Shown piece after piece: positions 26,564 to 34,366 of a stretch of DNA of 64,000 nt (its first letter is position 1; the number at the start of each line of letters is the position of its first letter). The notes under the pieces are model-generated. The model was not told the origin of the DNA. It worked only from the letters and a program-made list of their open reading frames with translations, and did no database searches. The stretch is from DATIUV01 sp049322755 (GTDB taxonomy: Bacteria > Pseudomonadota > Gammaproteobacteria > Burkholderiales > UBA6910): positions 45,124-109,123 of the forward strand of contig JBMOQX010000029.1 of assembly GCA_049322755.1 (NCBI GenBank). The letters run 5' to 3'. Made by a program: the position numbers and the translations under genes.

Positions 26564-27562
26564 TCATCCACGCGGGTCCAGCACGATCTTGGGCGCCGCG
26601 CTGCGGCCCTGGTGCAGGTCGGCGAATGCCGCGGCGCCGGCCGCCAGCGGCCGCGTTTCCACCCAGCCCAGGTCGCCGAACACGCCGCGGTGCAGCGCGT
26701 CCACGGTCGCGCGCAGGTCGGCGGTGGAATAGGTATACGTGCCGATGAGCGTGATCTCGGACAGCGTGAGCTTGCGCATGTCGATTTCGCTCGCCCAGTC
26801 CATGAGCCCGATGTGCAGGAATACTCCGCCGGGCTTGACCGCCTGCATCGCCGCCTGCCGCGTGGCCTTGCCGCCGACCGCGTCCAGCACCAGCTCGAAG
26901 GCGTTCTCCGGCGCCGCCTCGGCGATCGGATCGAACACGCGCGCCGCCGGCACCGCCGCCCGGGCGGACGAGCGCCGCAGCGCGTTGGTTTCGGCGAGAT
27001 GGATCCGGCGCGCGCCGTAGTGGGCCAGCAGCAGCGTGGCGAGCAGGCCGACGGCGCCGCCGCCGATCACCAGCGCATTGGCCTCCGGCAGCGGGCGGGT
27101 GAGCGCGCGCATCGCCAGATTGACGGCGTGCAGTGCGGTGGCGGCGGGCTCGGTCAGCGCCGCGCGCCGTGCATCCATCTCCTGGGGAATGTCGATGAGG
27201 CTGCCGACCGGGATCGTCATGCGCTCGGCGAAGCCGCCGGGGCGGGTCATGCCGATCATGGTGCGGTTGGCGCACAGGTTGTTGCGGCCCTGGACGCAGT
27301 ACTCGCAGCGGCCGCAGGTGATGAGCGGGTTCACCGTGACGCGGCGGCCGGCGCCGGGTCCGTCGACGATGCGCGCGGCCAGCTCGTGGCCGAGGATCAG
27401 CGGCGGCGTGCGGCGCGGATCGTGGCCGTGGTAGGCGTGCAAGTCCGAGCCGCAGATCCCGACCGCCTCGATCTCCAGCAGCACTTCGCCGGCGGCGAGC
27501 CGCGGATCGGGCTCGTCGCGGTAGGTGACTTCGTTGGGGGCGGTGTAGACGAGAGCTTTCAT
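26564..27562 (-). CDS. Zinc-dependent alcohol dehydrogenase, candidate HpsP-like
   Basis: 332 aa medium-chain dehydrogenase of the sorbitol/threonine dehydrogenase type. Catalytic zinc ligands are Cys37 (GICGSD) and His59/Glu60 (GHE); the structural zinc site is complete at Cys83, Cys86, Cys89 and Cys97. The Rossmann motif is VIGGGAVGLLATLL (about 164-177). It starts 8 bp after the upstream SDR gene, in an operon headed by hpsN. In known dihydroxypropanesulfonate pathways a pair of C2 dehydrogenases (HpsO, HpsP) interconvert enantiomers through a ketone. This gene and the SDR are the natural candidates, but the assignment is contextual. Confidence 0.78.
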   Translation of the reverse strand: MKALVYTAPNEVTYRDEPDPRLAAGEVLLEIEAVGICGSDLHAYHGHDPRRTPPLILGHELAARIVDGPGAGRRVTVNPLITCGRCEYCVQGRNNLCANRTMIGMTRPGGFAERMTIPVGSLIDIPQEMDARRAALTEPAATALHAVNLAMRALTRPLPEANALVIGGGAVGLLATLLLAHYGARRIHLAETNALRRSSARAAVPAARVFDPIAEAAPENAFELVLDAVGGKATRQAAMQAVKPGGVFLHIGLMDWASEIDMRKLTLSEITLIGTYTYSTADLRATVDALHRGVFGDLGWVETRPLAAGAAAFADLHQGRSAAPKIVLDPRG

Positions 27563-27570
27563 GATGTCCT

Positions 27571-28341
27571 TCAGCCGGCGGAGAAGCCGCCGTCGACAAA
27601 GATGGTCTGGCCGGTGACGTAGTCGGAGGCGCGGCTGGCGAGGAAGATGGCGGTGCCCGCCAGGTCATCCAGCTCGCCGTTGCGGCCGACGTAGGTGCGC
27701 GCGGCCATCTGCCCTGCGCGCTCGGGATCGTTGAACACCGGCGCCGTCAGCGCGGTGTTGAAAAACCCGGGCGCGATGGCGTTGGCGTTGACGCCGTGGC
27801 GCGACCAGGCCTCGGCCTGCGCGCGCGTGAGCTGCATCACGCCGCCCTTGGACGCGCCGTAGGGGCCGCTGTTGGCGAACGCCCGTACCGACTGCAGCGA
27901 GGCGATGTTGATGATGCGGCCCCAGCCCCTGGCGATCATCGCCGGGGCCAGCTTCTGGGCGAGGAAAAACGGCGCATCGAGGTTGATGCGCAGCGTGGTG
28001 TCCCAGTCGGTCGCGGTGATCTCCAGCATCGGCCGGCGGATGTTGACGCCCGCCGCGGAAACCAGAATGTCGGGCGCGCCGAAGAAGCGCGGCGCGCCTT
28101 CGGCGCAGGCGGCGATGTCGGCGCGCACGGTGAGATCGCACGCCAGCACCGCCGCCTGGTGGCCCTTTTCCTGCAGCCCGGCGGCGGTCTGCTCCAGTTC
28201 TGCCGCGCGCCGCGCCACCAGGATCACGGCGGCGCCGGCCTGCGCCAGCGCCAGCGCGATGGCCCGGCCGATGCCGGAGCTGGCGCCGGTCACCAGCGCG
28301 ACGCGGCCGTCGAGCGAGAACAGCTCCTCGATCCGGGACAT
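27571..28341 (-). CDS. SDR-family dehydrogenase, candidate HpsO-like
   Basis: 256 aa classical SDR: TGASSGIG at 18-25, a catalytic Ser-Tyr-Lys set including ASLQS and YGASKGG, and C-terminal YVTGQTIFVDGGF. ATG 28341 (MSRIEELFSLDGR) lies 10 bp after the hpsN stop; the frame is open further upstream only as an antisense-like extension inside hpsN. With the zinc alcohol dehydrogenase it would form the pair of oxidoreductases that accompany HpsN. An unrelated polyol or gluconate-type SDR is the main alternative. Confidence 0.78.
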   Translation of the reverse strand: MSRIEELFSLDGRVALVTGASSGIGRAIALALAQAGAAVILVARRAAELEQTAAGLQEKGHQAAVLACDLTVRADIAACAEGAPRFFGAPDILVSAAGVNIRRPMLEITATDWDTTLRINLDAPFFLAQKLAPAMIARGWGRIINIASLQSVRAFANSGPYGASKGGVMQLTRAQAEAWSRHGVNANAIAPGFFNTALTAPVFNDPERAGQMAARTYVGRNGELDDLAGTAIFLASRASDYVTGQTIFVDGGFSAG

Positions 28342-28351
28342 GCGCGGCGCC

Positions 28352-29653
28352 TCAGGCGGCGGTCTTGAAGCTTTCGTTGGGGAAGTACTTGCGCAGCCGG
28401 TCGTCGGCGGTGCGGGCGTGGGCCTCCATCCCCTCGAGCCGCGAGATGCGCGCGGTGACCTGGCCGATCTGCTTAGCCGCATCCCGCGTCATGCGCTGCC
28501 AGGTCAGCGTCTTCATGAACTTGTGCACCGACAGCCCGCCGGAGTAGCGCGCCGCACCTTTCGTGGGCAGGATGTGGTTCGGTCCCGAGGCCTTGTCGCC
28601 GAACGCCACCGTGGTCTCCTCGCCCAGGAACAGCGATCCGTAGCAGGTGAGGTGCGCGAGCCACCAGTCCAGGTCGCGGGCGTGCACCTCCAGATGCTCG
28701 GAGGCGTAGCGGTCGGAGATCTCCACCACTTCCTCGCGGGTGTCGCACAGGATCACCTCGCCGTAGTCGCGCCAGGCGGCGCCGGCGGCGTCGCGGGCGG
28801 TCTCGGGCAGGGCCGCGATCAGTTCGGGCACGAGTTTCATCACCTGCTGGGCGAGCGGCTTCGAGGTGGTGAACAGCCACGCCGGCGACTCGTGGCCATG
28901 CTCGGCCTGCCCCACCAGGTCGGAGGCGACGATCGCCGGGTCGGCGGTCTCGTCGGCGATCACCGCCACCTCGGAGGGCCCGGCGAAGACGTCGATCCCC
29001 ACCTTGCCGAACAGCGAGCGCTTGGCTTCGGCGACGAACTTGTTGCCGGGACCGACGATGATGTCCGCGGGCTTGCCGGTGAACAGGCCGTAGGCCATCG
29101 TGGCGATGGCCTGCACCCCGCCCAGGGTCATGACGATGTCCGCGCCCGCCACTTTCATCGCGTACAGCACCTGCGGGTGCACGCCCTCGCCGCGGAACGG
29201 CGTCGAGCAGGCGATGACCGTGGGCACGCCGGCGGCCTTGGCGGTGGCGACGCTCATGTAGGCCGAGGCGATGTGGGCGTAGCGGCCGGTGGGCACGTAG
29301 CAGCCGGCGACATTGACCGGCAGCAGGCGCTGGCCGGCGGTGACGCCGGGGTAGAGTTCCACCTGGAATTCCCGGATCGAATCGCGCTGCGCCTCGGCGA
29401 AGCGGCGCACCTGGTCGGCGGCGAACTCGATGTCGCGCTTGATCCCGGCCGGGATGTCCCGGGTGCGGCGCTCGATCTCCTCCGGCGTCACCAGGATCTC
29501 GCCGCTCCAGTTGTCGAGCTTCTTCGCGTACTCGCGCACCGCGTCCTCCCCGCGCTGCTCGATCGCCGCCAGCATCTCGGTCACCACCTTCTGGGCGGTG
29601 GCGGTTTCGGTCTCGGGGGTCTTGGCGGCTTTCTTGAGGTACTGGGTGGTCAT
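28352..29653 (-). CDS. hpsN: Sulfopropanediol 3-dehydrogenase HpsN (histidinol dehydrogenase family)
   Basis: 433 aa. HpsN oxidises (R)-2,3-dihydroxypropane-1-sulfonate to (R)-3-sulfolactate in two NAD+-linked steps. Residues equivalent to HisD's zinc ligands are present (Gln249, His252, Asp353, His412), as is the catalytic Glu319-His320 pair in SEHLEV. What separates it from biosynthetic HisD is the active-site region PVNVAGCYVPTGRYAHIAS where HisD has the histidinol-type VGxYVPGG motif, GHESPAWLF after the zinc ligands, and a catabolic neighbourhood (TRAP transporter, SDR, alcohol dehydrogenase, LacI regulators) without any his genes. The upstream promoter carries a consensus LacI operator. 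The product, sulfolactate, needs further enzymes not in this window. Confidence 0.82.
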   Translation of the reverse strand: MTTQYLKKAAKTPETETATAQKVVTEMLAAIEQRGEDAVREYAKKLDNWSGEILVTPEEIERRTRDIPAGIKRDIEFAADQVRRFAEAQRDSIREFQVELYPGVTAGQRLLPVNVAGCYVPTGRYAHIASAYMSVATAKAAGVPTVIACSTPFRGEGVHPQVLYAMKVAGADIVMTLGGVQAIATMAYGLFTGKPADIIVGPGNKFVAEAKRSLFGKVGIDVFAGPSEVAVIADETADPAIVASDLVGQAEHGHESPAWLFTTSKPLAQQVMKLVPELIAALPETARDAAGAAWRDYGEVILCDTREEVVEISDRYASEHLEVHARDLDWWLAHLTCYGSLFLGEETTVAFGDKASGPNHILPTKGAARYSGGLSVHKFMKTLTWQRMTRDAAKQIGQVTARISRLEGMEAHARTADDRLRKYFPNESFKTAA

Positions 29654-29675
29654 GGGATGATCCTTCGACGGGTGT

Positions 29676-29724
29676 TGAAATCGATTACATGATCTAATGG
29701 TACTGACTTCCGAAAAGATGTCAA
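29676..29724 (-). promoter_or_regulatory. hpsN promoter with LacI-type operator
   Basis: On the minus strand, perfect TTGACA (29719-29724), a 16-bp spacer and TACCAT (29697-29702) form the promoter. Immediately downstream, TGAAATCGATTACA (plus strand 29676-29689) matches all ten fixed positions of TGNAANCGNTTNCA. A bound repressor would sit at the transcription start and block hpsN. The T at position 6 is shared with the operator before the first LacI gene. Confidence 0.68.
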
Positions 29725-29804
29725 GGGGTGGTACAGAAAATATAAATAATCATTATTAGTAAATAGTTATAATGCAGCAGGGCATTGGAATGGTCGTGAA
29801 ATAT

Positions 29805-29833
29805 TTGTAATCGTTACCATTTCGGCCTATATT
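29805..29833 (+). promoter_or_regulatory. Promoter and near-consensus LacI operator of the first lacI gene
   Basis: TGTAATCGTTACCA at 29806-29819 fits the LacI consensus with one mismatch. It overlaps a -35 TTGTAA (29805-29810) that is followed after 17 bp by TATATT (29828-29833). This suggests autorepression. A perfect TATAAT also occurs at 29768-29773 but lacks a good -35. Confidence 0.55.
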
Positions 29834-29859
29834 CGATCCTGGACGACGGAGCACAACCC

Positions 29860-30906
29860 ATGGCAAAGCAGGCATCCCGGCCGAGTGGCGGAGTCAAGCT
29901 GGCGGACGTGGCGCGGCTCGCGGGCGTTTCCACCGCCACGGTCTCGCGGGCGCTGTCCTCCCCAGACAGGGTGGGCGCCGACCTCTTGCGGCGGGTCGAG
30001 GCGGCGGTGCGCGAGTCCGGCTACGTGCTGGACGGCGCAGCGCGCGCGTTGCGCTCGGGCCGGACGCGGACGGTGGGCGCGGCGGTGCCGACGCTGGACA
30101 ACGCCATCTTCGCCAACGCCACCCATGCACTGCAGAAGGCGCTGGAGCAGAAGGGCTACACCCTGCTGGTGGCATCCCACGAGTTCGACCTGGAGAACGA
30201 AGTGCGGGTGGTGCGGCCGCTGGTGGAGCGCGGCATCGATGCGCTGGTGTTGGTGGGGCTGGACCACACGCCGGAGCTGTTCCAGCTGCTGGATGCAGTG
30301 CGCCTGCCCTACGTGCTGACCTGGGCCCTGGACCGTACCGGCGGGCGTCCCTGCATCGGGTTCGACAACCGCGCGGCGGCGGCGCGGGTCGCCGACTACG
30401 TCGCCGACCTCGGCCATCGCCGCGTGGCGATGATCGGCGGCCTGAGCGCGGACAACGATCGCGCCCGGGACCGGATCGCCGGCACGCTCGAGGCGCTGCG
30501 GCGGCGGGGCGTCACGGTGCCGCCGGCGTGGGTGCTGGAGCGGCCCTACACCTTCGACGCGGCGCGCGCGGCGATGCGGGTGCTGATGCGGGAGCAGCCG
30601 CGGCCCACGGTGGTCATCTGCGGCAACGACGTGCTGGCGATCGGTGCGCTGGCGGAGGCGCGCGCCCTGGGTCTCCACGTTCCGGCCGACGTTTCCGTCA
30701 CCGGCTTCGACGACCTCGAGATTGCGGCGCTGCTGGAGCCGCCGCTGACGACGGTGCGCGTGCCCAGCAGCGACATCGGCCGGCTCGCCGCCGCACGGGT
30801 GCTGGACACCCTGTCTGGTGGCGAGGGGGAGCGCGTGCGCGAGGTGCCGGTGGAGCTGGTGGTCCGGCGCAGCACCGCGCCGCCGCCGGCCGGGCCCGCC
30901 CAGTGA
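29860..30906 (+). CDS. LacI-family transcriptional regulator (first of a tandem pair)
   Basis: 348 aa. The DNA-binding helix-turn-helix KLADVARLAGVSTATVSRAL lies at 13-32, with the minor-groove hinge helix at about 55-65, then a periplasmic-binding-like effector domain with the GFDN, CGNDVLAIGAL and SVTGFDDLEIA motifs. It is divergent from hpsN across a 206-bp region with two LacI-type operators of the T-class, so it is the likely repressor of the hps genes and of itself. The inducer could be dihydroxypropanesulfonate or sulfolactate (inference). Confidence 0.9.
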   Translation: MAKQASRPSGGVKLADVARLAGVSTATVSRALSSPDRVGADLLRRVEAAVRESGYVLDGAARALRSGRTRTVGAAVPTLDNAIFANATHALQKALEQKGYTLLVASHEFDLENEVRVVRPLVERGIDALVLVGLDHTPELFQLLDAVRLPYVLTWALDRTGGRPCIGFDNRAAAARVADYVADLGHRRVAMIGGLSADNDRARDRIAGTLEALRRRGVTVPPAWVLERPYTFDAARAAMRVLMREQPRPTVVICGNDVLAIGALAEARALGLHVPADVSVTGFDDLEIAALLEPPLTTVRVPSSDIGRLAAARVLDTLSGGEGERVREVPVELVVRRSTAPPPAGPAQ

Positions 30907-30941
30907 AAGCGCTTGCAGCGGCCCGTTGAAGTTGGTAGTCT
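30904..30941 (+). promoter_or_regulatory. Consensus LacI operator and promoter of the second lacI gene
   Basis: TGAAAGCGCTTGCA at 30904-30917 matches every fixed position of TGNAANCGNTTNCA and begins at the stop codon of the first lacI gene. TTGCAG (30913-30918) can serve as -35, with TAGTCT (30936-30941) as -10 after 17 bp. The layout copies that of the tctC promoter, where the operator's right half is also the -35. Confidence 0.6.
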
Positions 30942-30984
30942 CGAAGCGTGCGCGCTTGGCGCGCGGCTTCTCCAGGCGCTGCGG

Positions 30985-32019
30985 TTGAAAAAGAAATCGG
31001 CCAAGTTATCCGACGTCGCTCGGCTCGCGGGGGTTTCCACTGCCACCGTCTCCCGCGCCCTCTCGCTTCCGCAGAAAGTCCGGCCCGAGACGCTGGAAAA
31101 AATCCAGCGCGTGATCAAGAAGCTCGGCTACGTGCCCCACGGCGCGGCGCGGGCGCTGGCGCTGCGACGCACCTTCACCATCGGCGCGGTGGTGCCCACG
31201 CTGGACAACGCCATCTTCGCCGAGACCACCCACGCGCTGCAGAAGACCCTGGACGAGGCCGGCTACACGCTGCTGCTGGCGTGCCATGAATTCAACCCGG
31301 ACGTGGAGACGCGCGTCGCCCGCACGCTGATCGAGCGCGGCGTCGACGGCGTGGTGCTGTTCGGCACCGATCACCAGAAGCCGCTGTGGCAGCTGATCGA
31401 GACGCTGCAGCTGCCCTACGTGCTGAGCTGGGCGTTCGACAAGACCGGCGCGCGGCCCTGCGTCGGTTTCGACAGCCGCGCGGCGGGCCGCCGGGTCGCC
31501 GAGTATCTGATCGATCTCGGCCATCGCCGCTTCGCCATGATCTCCGGCCTCACCGCCACCAACGAGCGCCATCGCGCGCGGGTGCAGGGCGTGAAGGACG
31601 CGCTGGCGGCCCGGGGCATCCCGCTGGAGCCGGCCTGCGTGGTGGAAAAGCAGTTTTCCCCCAACGCCGGGCGCGAGGCCATGCACGAGCTGCTGAAGAT
31701 GAAGGTGCCGCCCACCGCCGTCATCTGCGGCAACGACGTGCTGGCGATCGGCGCCATCGCCGAATGCCACGCTGCGGGGCTCGAGGTGCCGGGAGACCTC
31801 TCCATCACGGGTTTCGACGACATGGCGATCGCCTCCATGATCTCGCCCGGGCTCACCACCGTGCGTTTTCCCGCCTACGAGCTGGGCAAGCTGGCGGCCG
31901 AGAACCTGCTCCTGCACCTGAATGCGGCGGGCGCGCCCGCGCAGCGCGAGCTGCCGGTGGAACTGATCGTGCGCGAGTCCACCGCGCCGCCGCGCCAGAC
32001 CCTGGTCAAGGTCAGCTGA
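30985..32019 (+). CDS. LacI-family transcriptional regulator (second of a tandem pair)
   Basis: 344 aa from TTG 30985. The helix-turn-helix KLSDVARLAGVSTATVSRAL is nearly identical to that of the preceding gene, and the two share long stretches such as PTLDNAIFA, LGHRR and CGNDVLAIGA, so they are tandem paralogues. An in-frame TTG at 30913 lies inside the operator and between promoter elements, so it is unlikely to be the start; TTG 30985 sits just before KKKSAKLSDV. Its own operator is of the G-class, like the tctC site, so it may control the Tct-SauS-SauT operon. Confidence 0.87.
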   Translation: MKKKSAKLSDVARLAGVSTATVSRALSLPQKVRPETLEKIQRVIKKLGYVPHGAARALALRRTFTIGAVVPTLDNAIFAETTHALQKTLDEAGYTLLLACHEFNPDVETRVARTLIERGVDGVVLFGTDHQKPLWQLIETLQLPYVLSWAFDKTGARPCVGFDSRAAGRRVAEYLIDLGHRRFAMISGLTATNERHRARVQGVKDALAARGIPLEPACVVEKQFSPNAGREAMHELLKMKVPPTAVICGNDVLAIGAIAECHAAGLEVPGDLSITGFDDMAIASMISPGLTTVRFPAYELGKLAAENLLLHLNAAGAPAQRELPVELIVRESTAPPRQTLVKVS

Positions 32020-32042
32020 GCCGCCGGCGCGCGCCGGCTCAG
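32016..32042. terminator. Hairpin at the convergent lacI / fructosamine kinase junction
   Basis: CTGAGCCG and CGGCTCAG form an 8-bp stem around an 11-nt GC-rich loop exactly where two convergent genes end. There is no T-run on either strand, so it is at best a weak or Rho-assisted bidirectional terminator. Confidence 0.4.
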
Positions 32043-32932
32043 ATCGCCGCCAGCAGCCGCTCCATCATCCGTTGCGCCTGCCCCGCGTAGCCGCCGCCGA
32101 AGAGGTTGGCGTGGTTGAGGACGTGGTACAGGTTGTAGAACGTTTTGCGCACGCCGTACCCGGGGTCCAGCGGGAACGCTTCGCGATACGCCGCCCGGAA
32201 TGCCGCATCGAACCCGCCGAAGAGCTCGGTCATGGCCAGGTCGGCCTCGCGGTCGCCGTAATACACCGCAGGATCGAACACCACCGGCTCGCCCTCCTGC
32301 GTGAACGCCGCGTTGCCGCCCCAGAGATCGCCGTGCAGCAGCGACGGGAACGGGTGGTAGTCGGCGAACAGGGCCGGGCAGCGATCCAACAACCTCTCGC
32401 CCAGCGATTGCAGGCGGCCGCCAAAGCCGTTGCGCGCGGCCAGCTCGAGCTGGAACCCGAGCCGCTCGCGGCGCCAGAACGAAATCCAGTCGTCGCTCGG
32501 GGTGTTGACCTGCGGGGTCGCGCCGATGGTGTTGTCGCGCTGCCAGCCGAAGCGCGGCGCGGCATGGCGATGCATCGCCGCCAGCCGCTCGCCCAGCCGC
32601 GCGGATGCCGCGCTGCCGCCGCCGTCGATCTCCAGGTATTCCAGCACGATGAATGCGTCGCCGCCACTGAGGCCGGTGCAGATCGGCCGCGGCGCCCGCA
32701 GCGTATGCGATGACAGGATCGCTTCGAGGCCGGCGGCTTCCGCCTCGAACATGGGAAGGCGCGCCGCGCCGTTCAGCTTGACGAACCAGCGCCCGCCGCC
32801 TGTTTCGAGCCGGAACGCGCGATTGATGCAGCCGCCGCCCACGGGCGCCGCCCGCGGCCGCGCGAGCGTCTCACCGGTGGCGCGCGCGATCGCGTCGGCG
32901 ACCGCGGGCCAGGGCTCCGACTGCGCGCTCAC
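32039..32932 (-). CDS. Fructosamine kinase family protein
   Basis: 297 aa, normal length for the fructosamine/ribulosamine-3-kinase family. These kinases phosphorylate sugar adducts on amines or proteins, which then decay, a deglycation repair. Visible are the ATP-site GGGCINRAF (about 32-40) and FVKLN, the catalytic loop LLHGDLWGGN (about 208-217) and FDPAVYYGDREADLA with the metal-binding Asp. It overlaps argH by 4 bp (ATGA) and is translationally coupled to it. Confidence 0.88.
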   Translation of the reverse strand: MSAQSEPWPAVADAIARATGETLARPRAAPVGGGCINRAFRLETGGGRWFVKLNGAARLPMFEAEAAGLEAILSSHTLRAPRPICTGLSGGDAFIVLEYLEIDGGGSAASARLGERLAAMHRHAAPRFGWQRDNTIGATPQVNTPSDDWISFWRRERLGFQLELAARNGFGGRLQSLGERLLDRCPALFADYHPFPSLLHGDLWGGNAAFTQEGEPVVFDPAVYYGDREADLAMTELFGGFDAAFRAAYREAFPLDPGYGVRKTFYNLYHVLNHANLFGGGYAGQAQRMMERLLAAI

Positions 32933-34326
32933 ACCTCCAGCAGCCGGCGCCGGCCGGCGGCCACCGCGGCGCGCACCTGCGCCGGCGCGGTGCCGCCGGC
33001 GTGGTCGCGGCTCGCCAGCGACCCCTCCAGCGTCAGCACCTGGAACACATCCTCGCCGATGGCGGCGCTGAAGCGCTGCAGGTCGCTCAGCGGCAGCTGC
33101 GCCAGATCCTTGCCCGCGCCCTCCGCGTGGCGCACGGCGCGCGCCACCACGTCGTGGGCGTCGCGAAACGGCACGCCCTTACGCACCAGGTAATCGGCCA
33201 GGTCCGTGGCGGTGGCGAAGCCCTCCGCCGCCGCCTCCCGGGCGCGGGCACGGTTGAACGTCAGGCCCGCCAGCATGCCGGCAAAAACCCCCAGGGAGTC
33301 GGCCAGCGTGTCGACGGTGTCGAACAGCGGTTCCTTGTCCTCCTGGTTGTCCTTGTTGTAGGCGAGCGGCTGGCCTTTCATCAGCGTGAGCAGCCCCATC
33401 AGGTGGCCGAACACGCGCCCGGCCTTGCCGCGCACCAGTTCCGGCACGTCGGGATTCTTCTTCTGCGGCATGATGCTGGAGCCGGTGCAGTAGCGGTCCG
33501 GGATGTCCACCAGCCCAAAGCGCGGGCTCGCCCACAGGATCAGCTCCTCGGAGAGCCGCGACAGGTGCACCATCACCAGCGACGCGCAGCCGACGAATTC
33601 GATCGCGAAGTCGCGATCGGACACCGCGTCGAGCGAGTTCAGGCACACGCCGTCGAATCCCAGTTCCGTCGCCACCCGCTCGCGGTCGATGGGAAAGCTG
33701 GTGCCCGCCAGCGCCGCGGCCCCCAGCGGCAGCCGGTTGATCCGCTTGCGGCAGTCGGCCAGGCGCTCGTCGTCGCGCGTGAACATCTCGAAGTACGCCA
33801 GCAGGTGATGGCCGAAGGTGACCGGCTGGGCCACCTGCAGGTGGGTGAAGCCGGGCATCACCGCGTCGGCATGGGCCTCCGCCTGGTCCAGCAGCGCGCC
33901 GCGCAGGTTGCGCAGCGCGCCCCGGATGCGGTCCACCGCGTCGCGCAGGTACAGCCGCACGTCGGTGGCCACCTGGTCGTTGCGCGAGCGCGCCGTGTGC
34001 AGGCGCTTGCCGGCATCACCCACCAGGTCGGTCAAGCGCCGCTCGATGTTGAGGTGCACGTCCTCCAGGTCGACCGACCAGGCGAAGGTTCCGCGTTCCA
34101 CCTCCGAGGCGATGACCTGCATGCCGCGCTGGATCGCCGCCAGGTCGTCGGCGGACAGGATGCCGACGGCATGGAGCATGCGGGCGTGGGCCAGCGACCC
34201 CTGGATGTCGTAGGCGGCGAGACGCCGGTCGAAGCTCACCGAGGCGGTGAAGCGCTTCACCAGCTCGTCCACCGGCTCGCTGAACCGGCCGGACCACGTC
34301 TTCGGAGAGGGGGATTGTTCTTGCAT
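32929..34326 (-). CDS. argH: Argininosuccinate lyase
   Basis: 465 aa, standard length. It cleaves argininosuccinate to arginine and fumarate, the last step of arginine synthesis. The fumarase/aspartase-superfamily signature GSSIMPQKKNPD with the catalytic Ser lies near residue 280, and THLQVAQPVTFGHHLL around 160 holds the catalytic His. ATG 34326 (MQEQSPSPKTWSGRF) is preferred over an upstream in-frame start because the conserved WGGRF-like motif normally lies within the first 10-12 residues. It is divergent from the LytS-like gene, a neighbourhood also seen in Pseudomonas (argH next to algZ-algR). Confidence 0.95.
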   Translation of the reverse strand: MQEQSPSPKTWSGRFSEPVDELVKRFTASVSFDRRLAAYDIQGSLAHARMLHAVGILSADDLAAIQRGMQVIASEVERGTFAWSVDLEDVHLNIERRLTDLVGDAGKRLHTARSRNDQVATDVRLYLRDAVDRIRGALRNLRGALLDQAEAHADAVMPGFTHLQVAQPVTFGHHLLAYFEMFTRDDERLADCRKRINRLPLGAAALAGTSFPIDRERVATELGFDGVCLNSLDAVSDRDFAIEFVGCASLVMVHLSRLSEELILWASPRFGLVDIPDRYCTGSSIMPQKKNPDVPELVRGKAGRVFGHLMGLLTLMKGQPLAYNKDNQEDKEPLFDTVDTLADSLGVFAGMLAGLTFNRARAREAAAEGFATATDLADYLVRKGVPFRDAHDVVARAVRHAEGAGKDLAQLPLSDLQRFSAAIGEDVFQVLTLEGSLASRDHAGGTAPAQVRAAVAAGRRRLLEV

Positions 34327-34366
34327 GGCGCCCGCCGGTGGCCAAGAATAGGCGACTGAAAAAAGC

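Noticed and set aside
28352..29653. Biosynthetic histidinol dehydrogenase (hisD)
   Set aside because: Catalytic residues are shared, but the substrate-binding loop differs from HisD, no his genes are near, and the neighbours are a TRAP transporter and dehydrogenases under LacI control.
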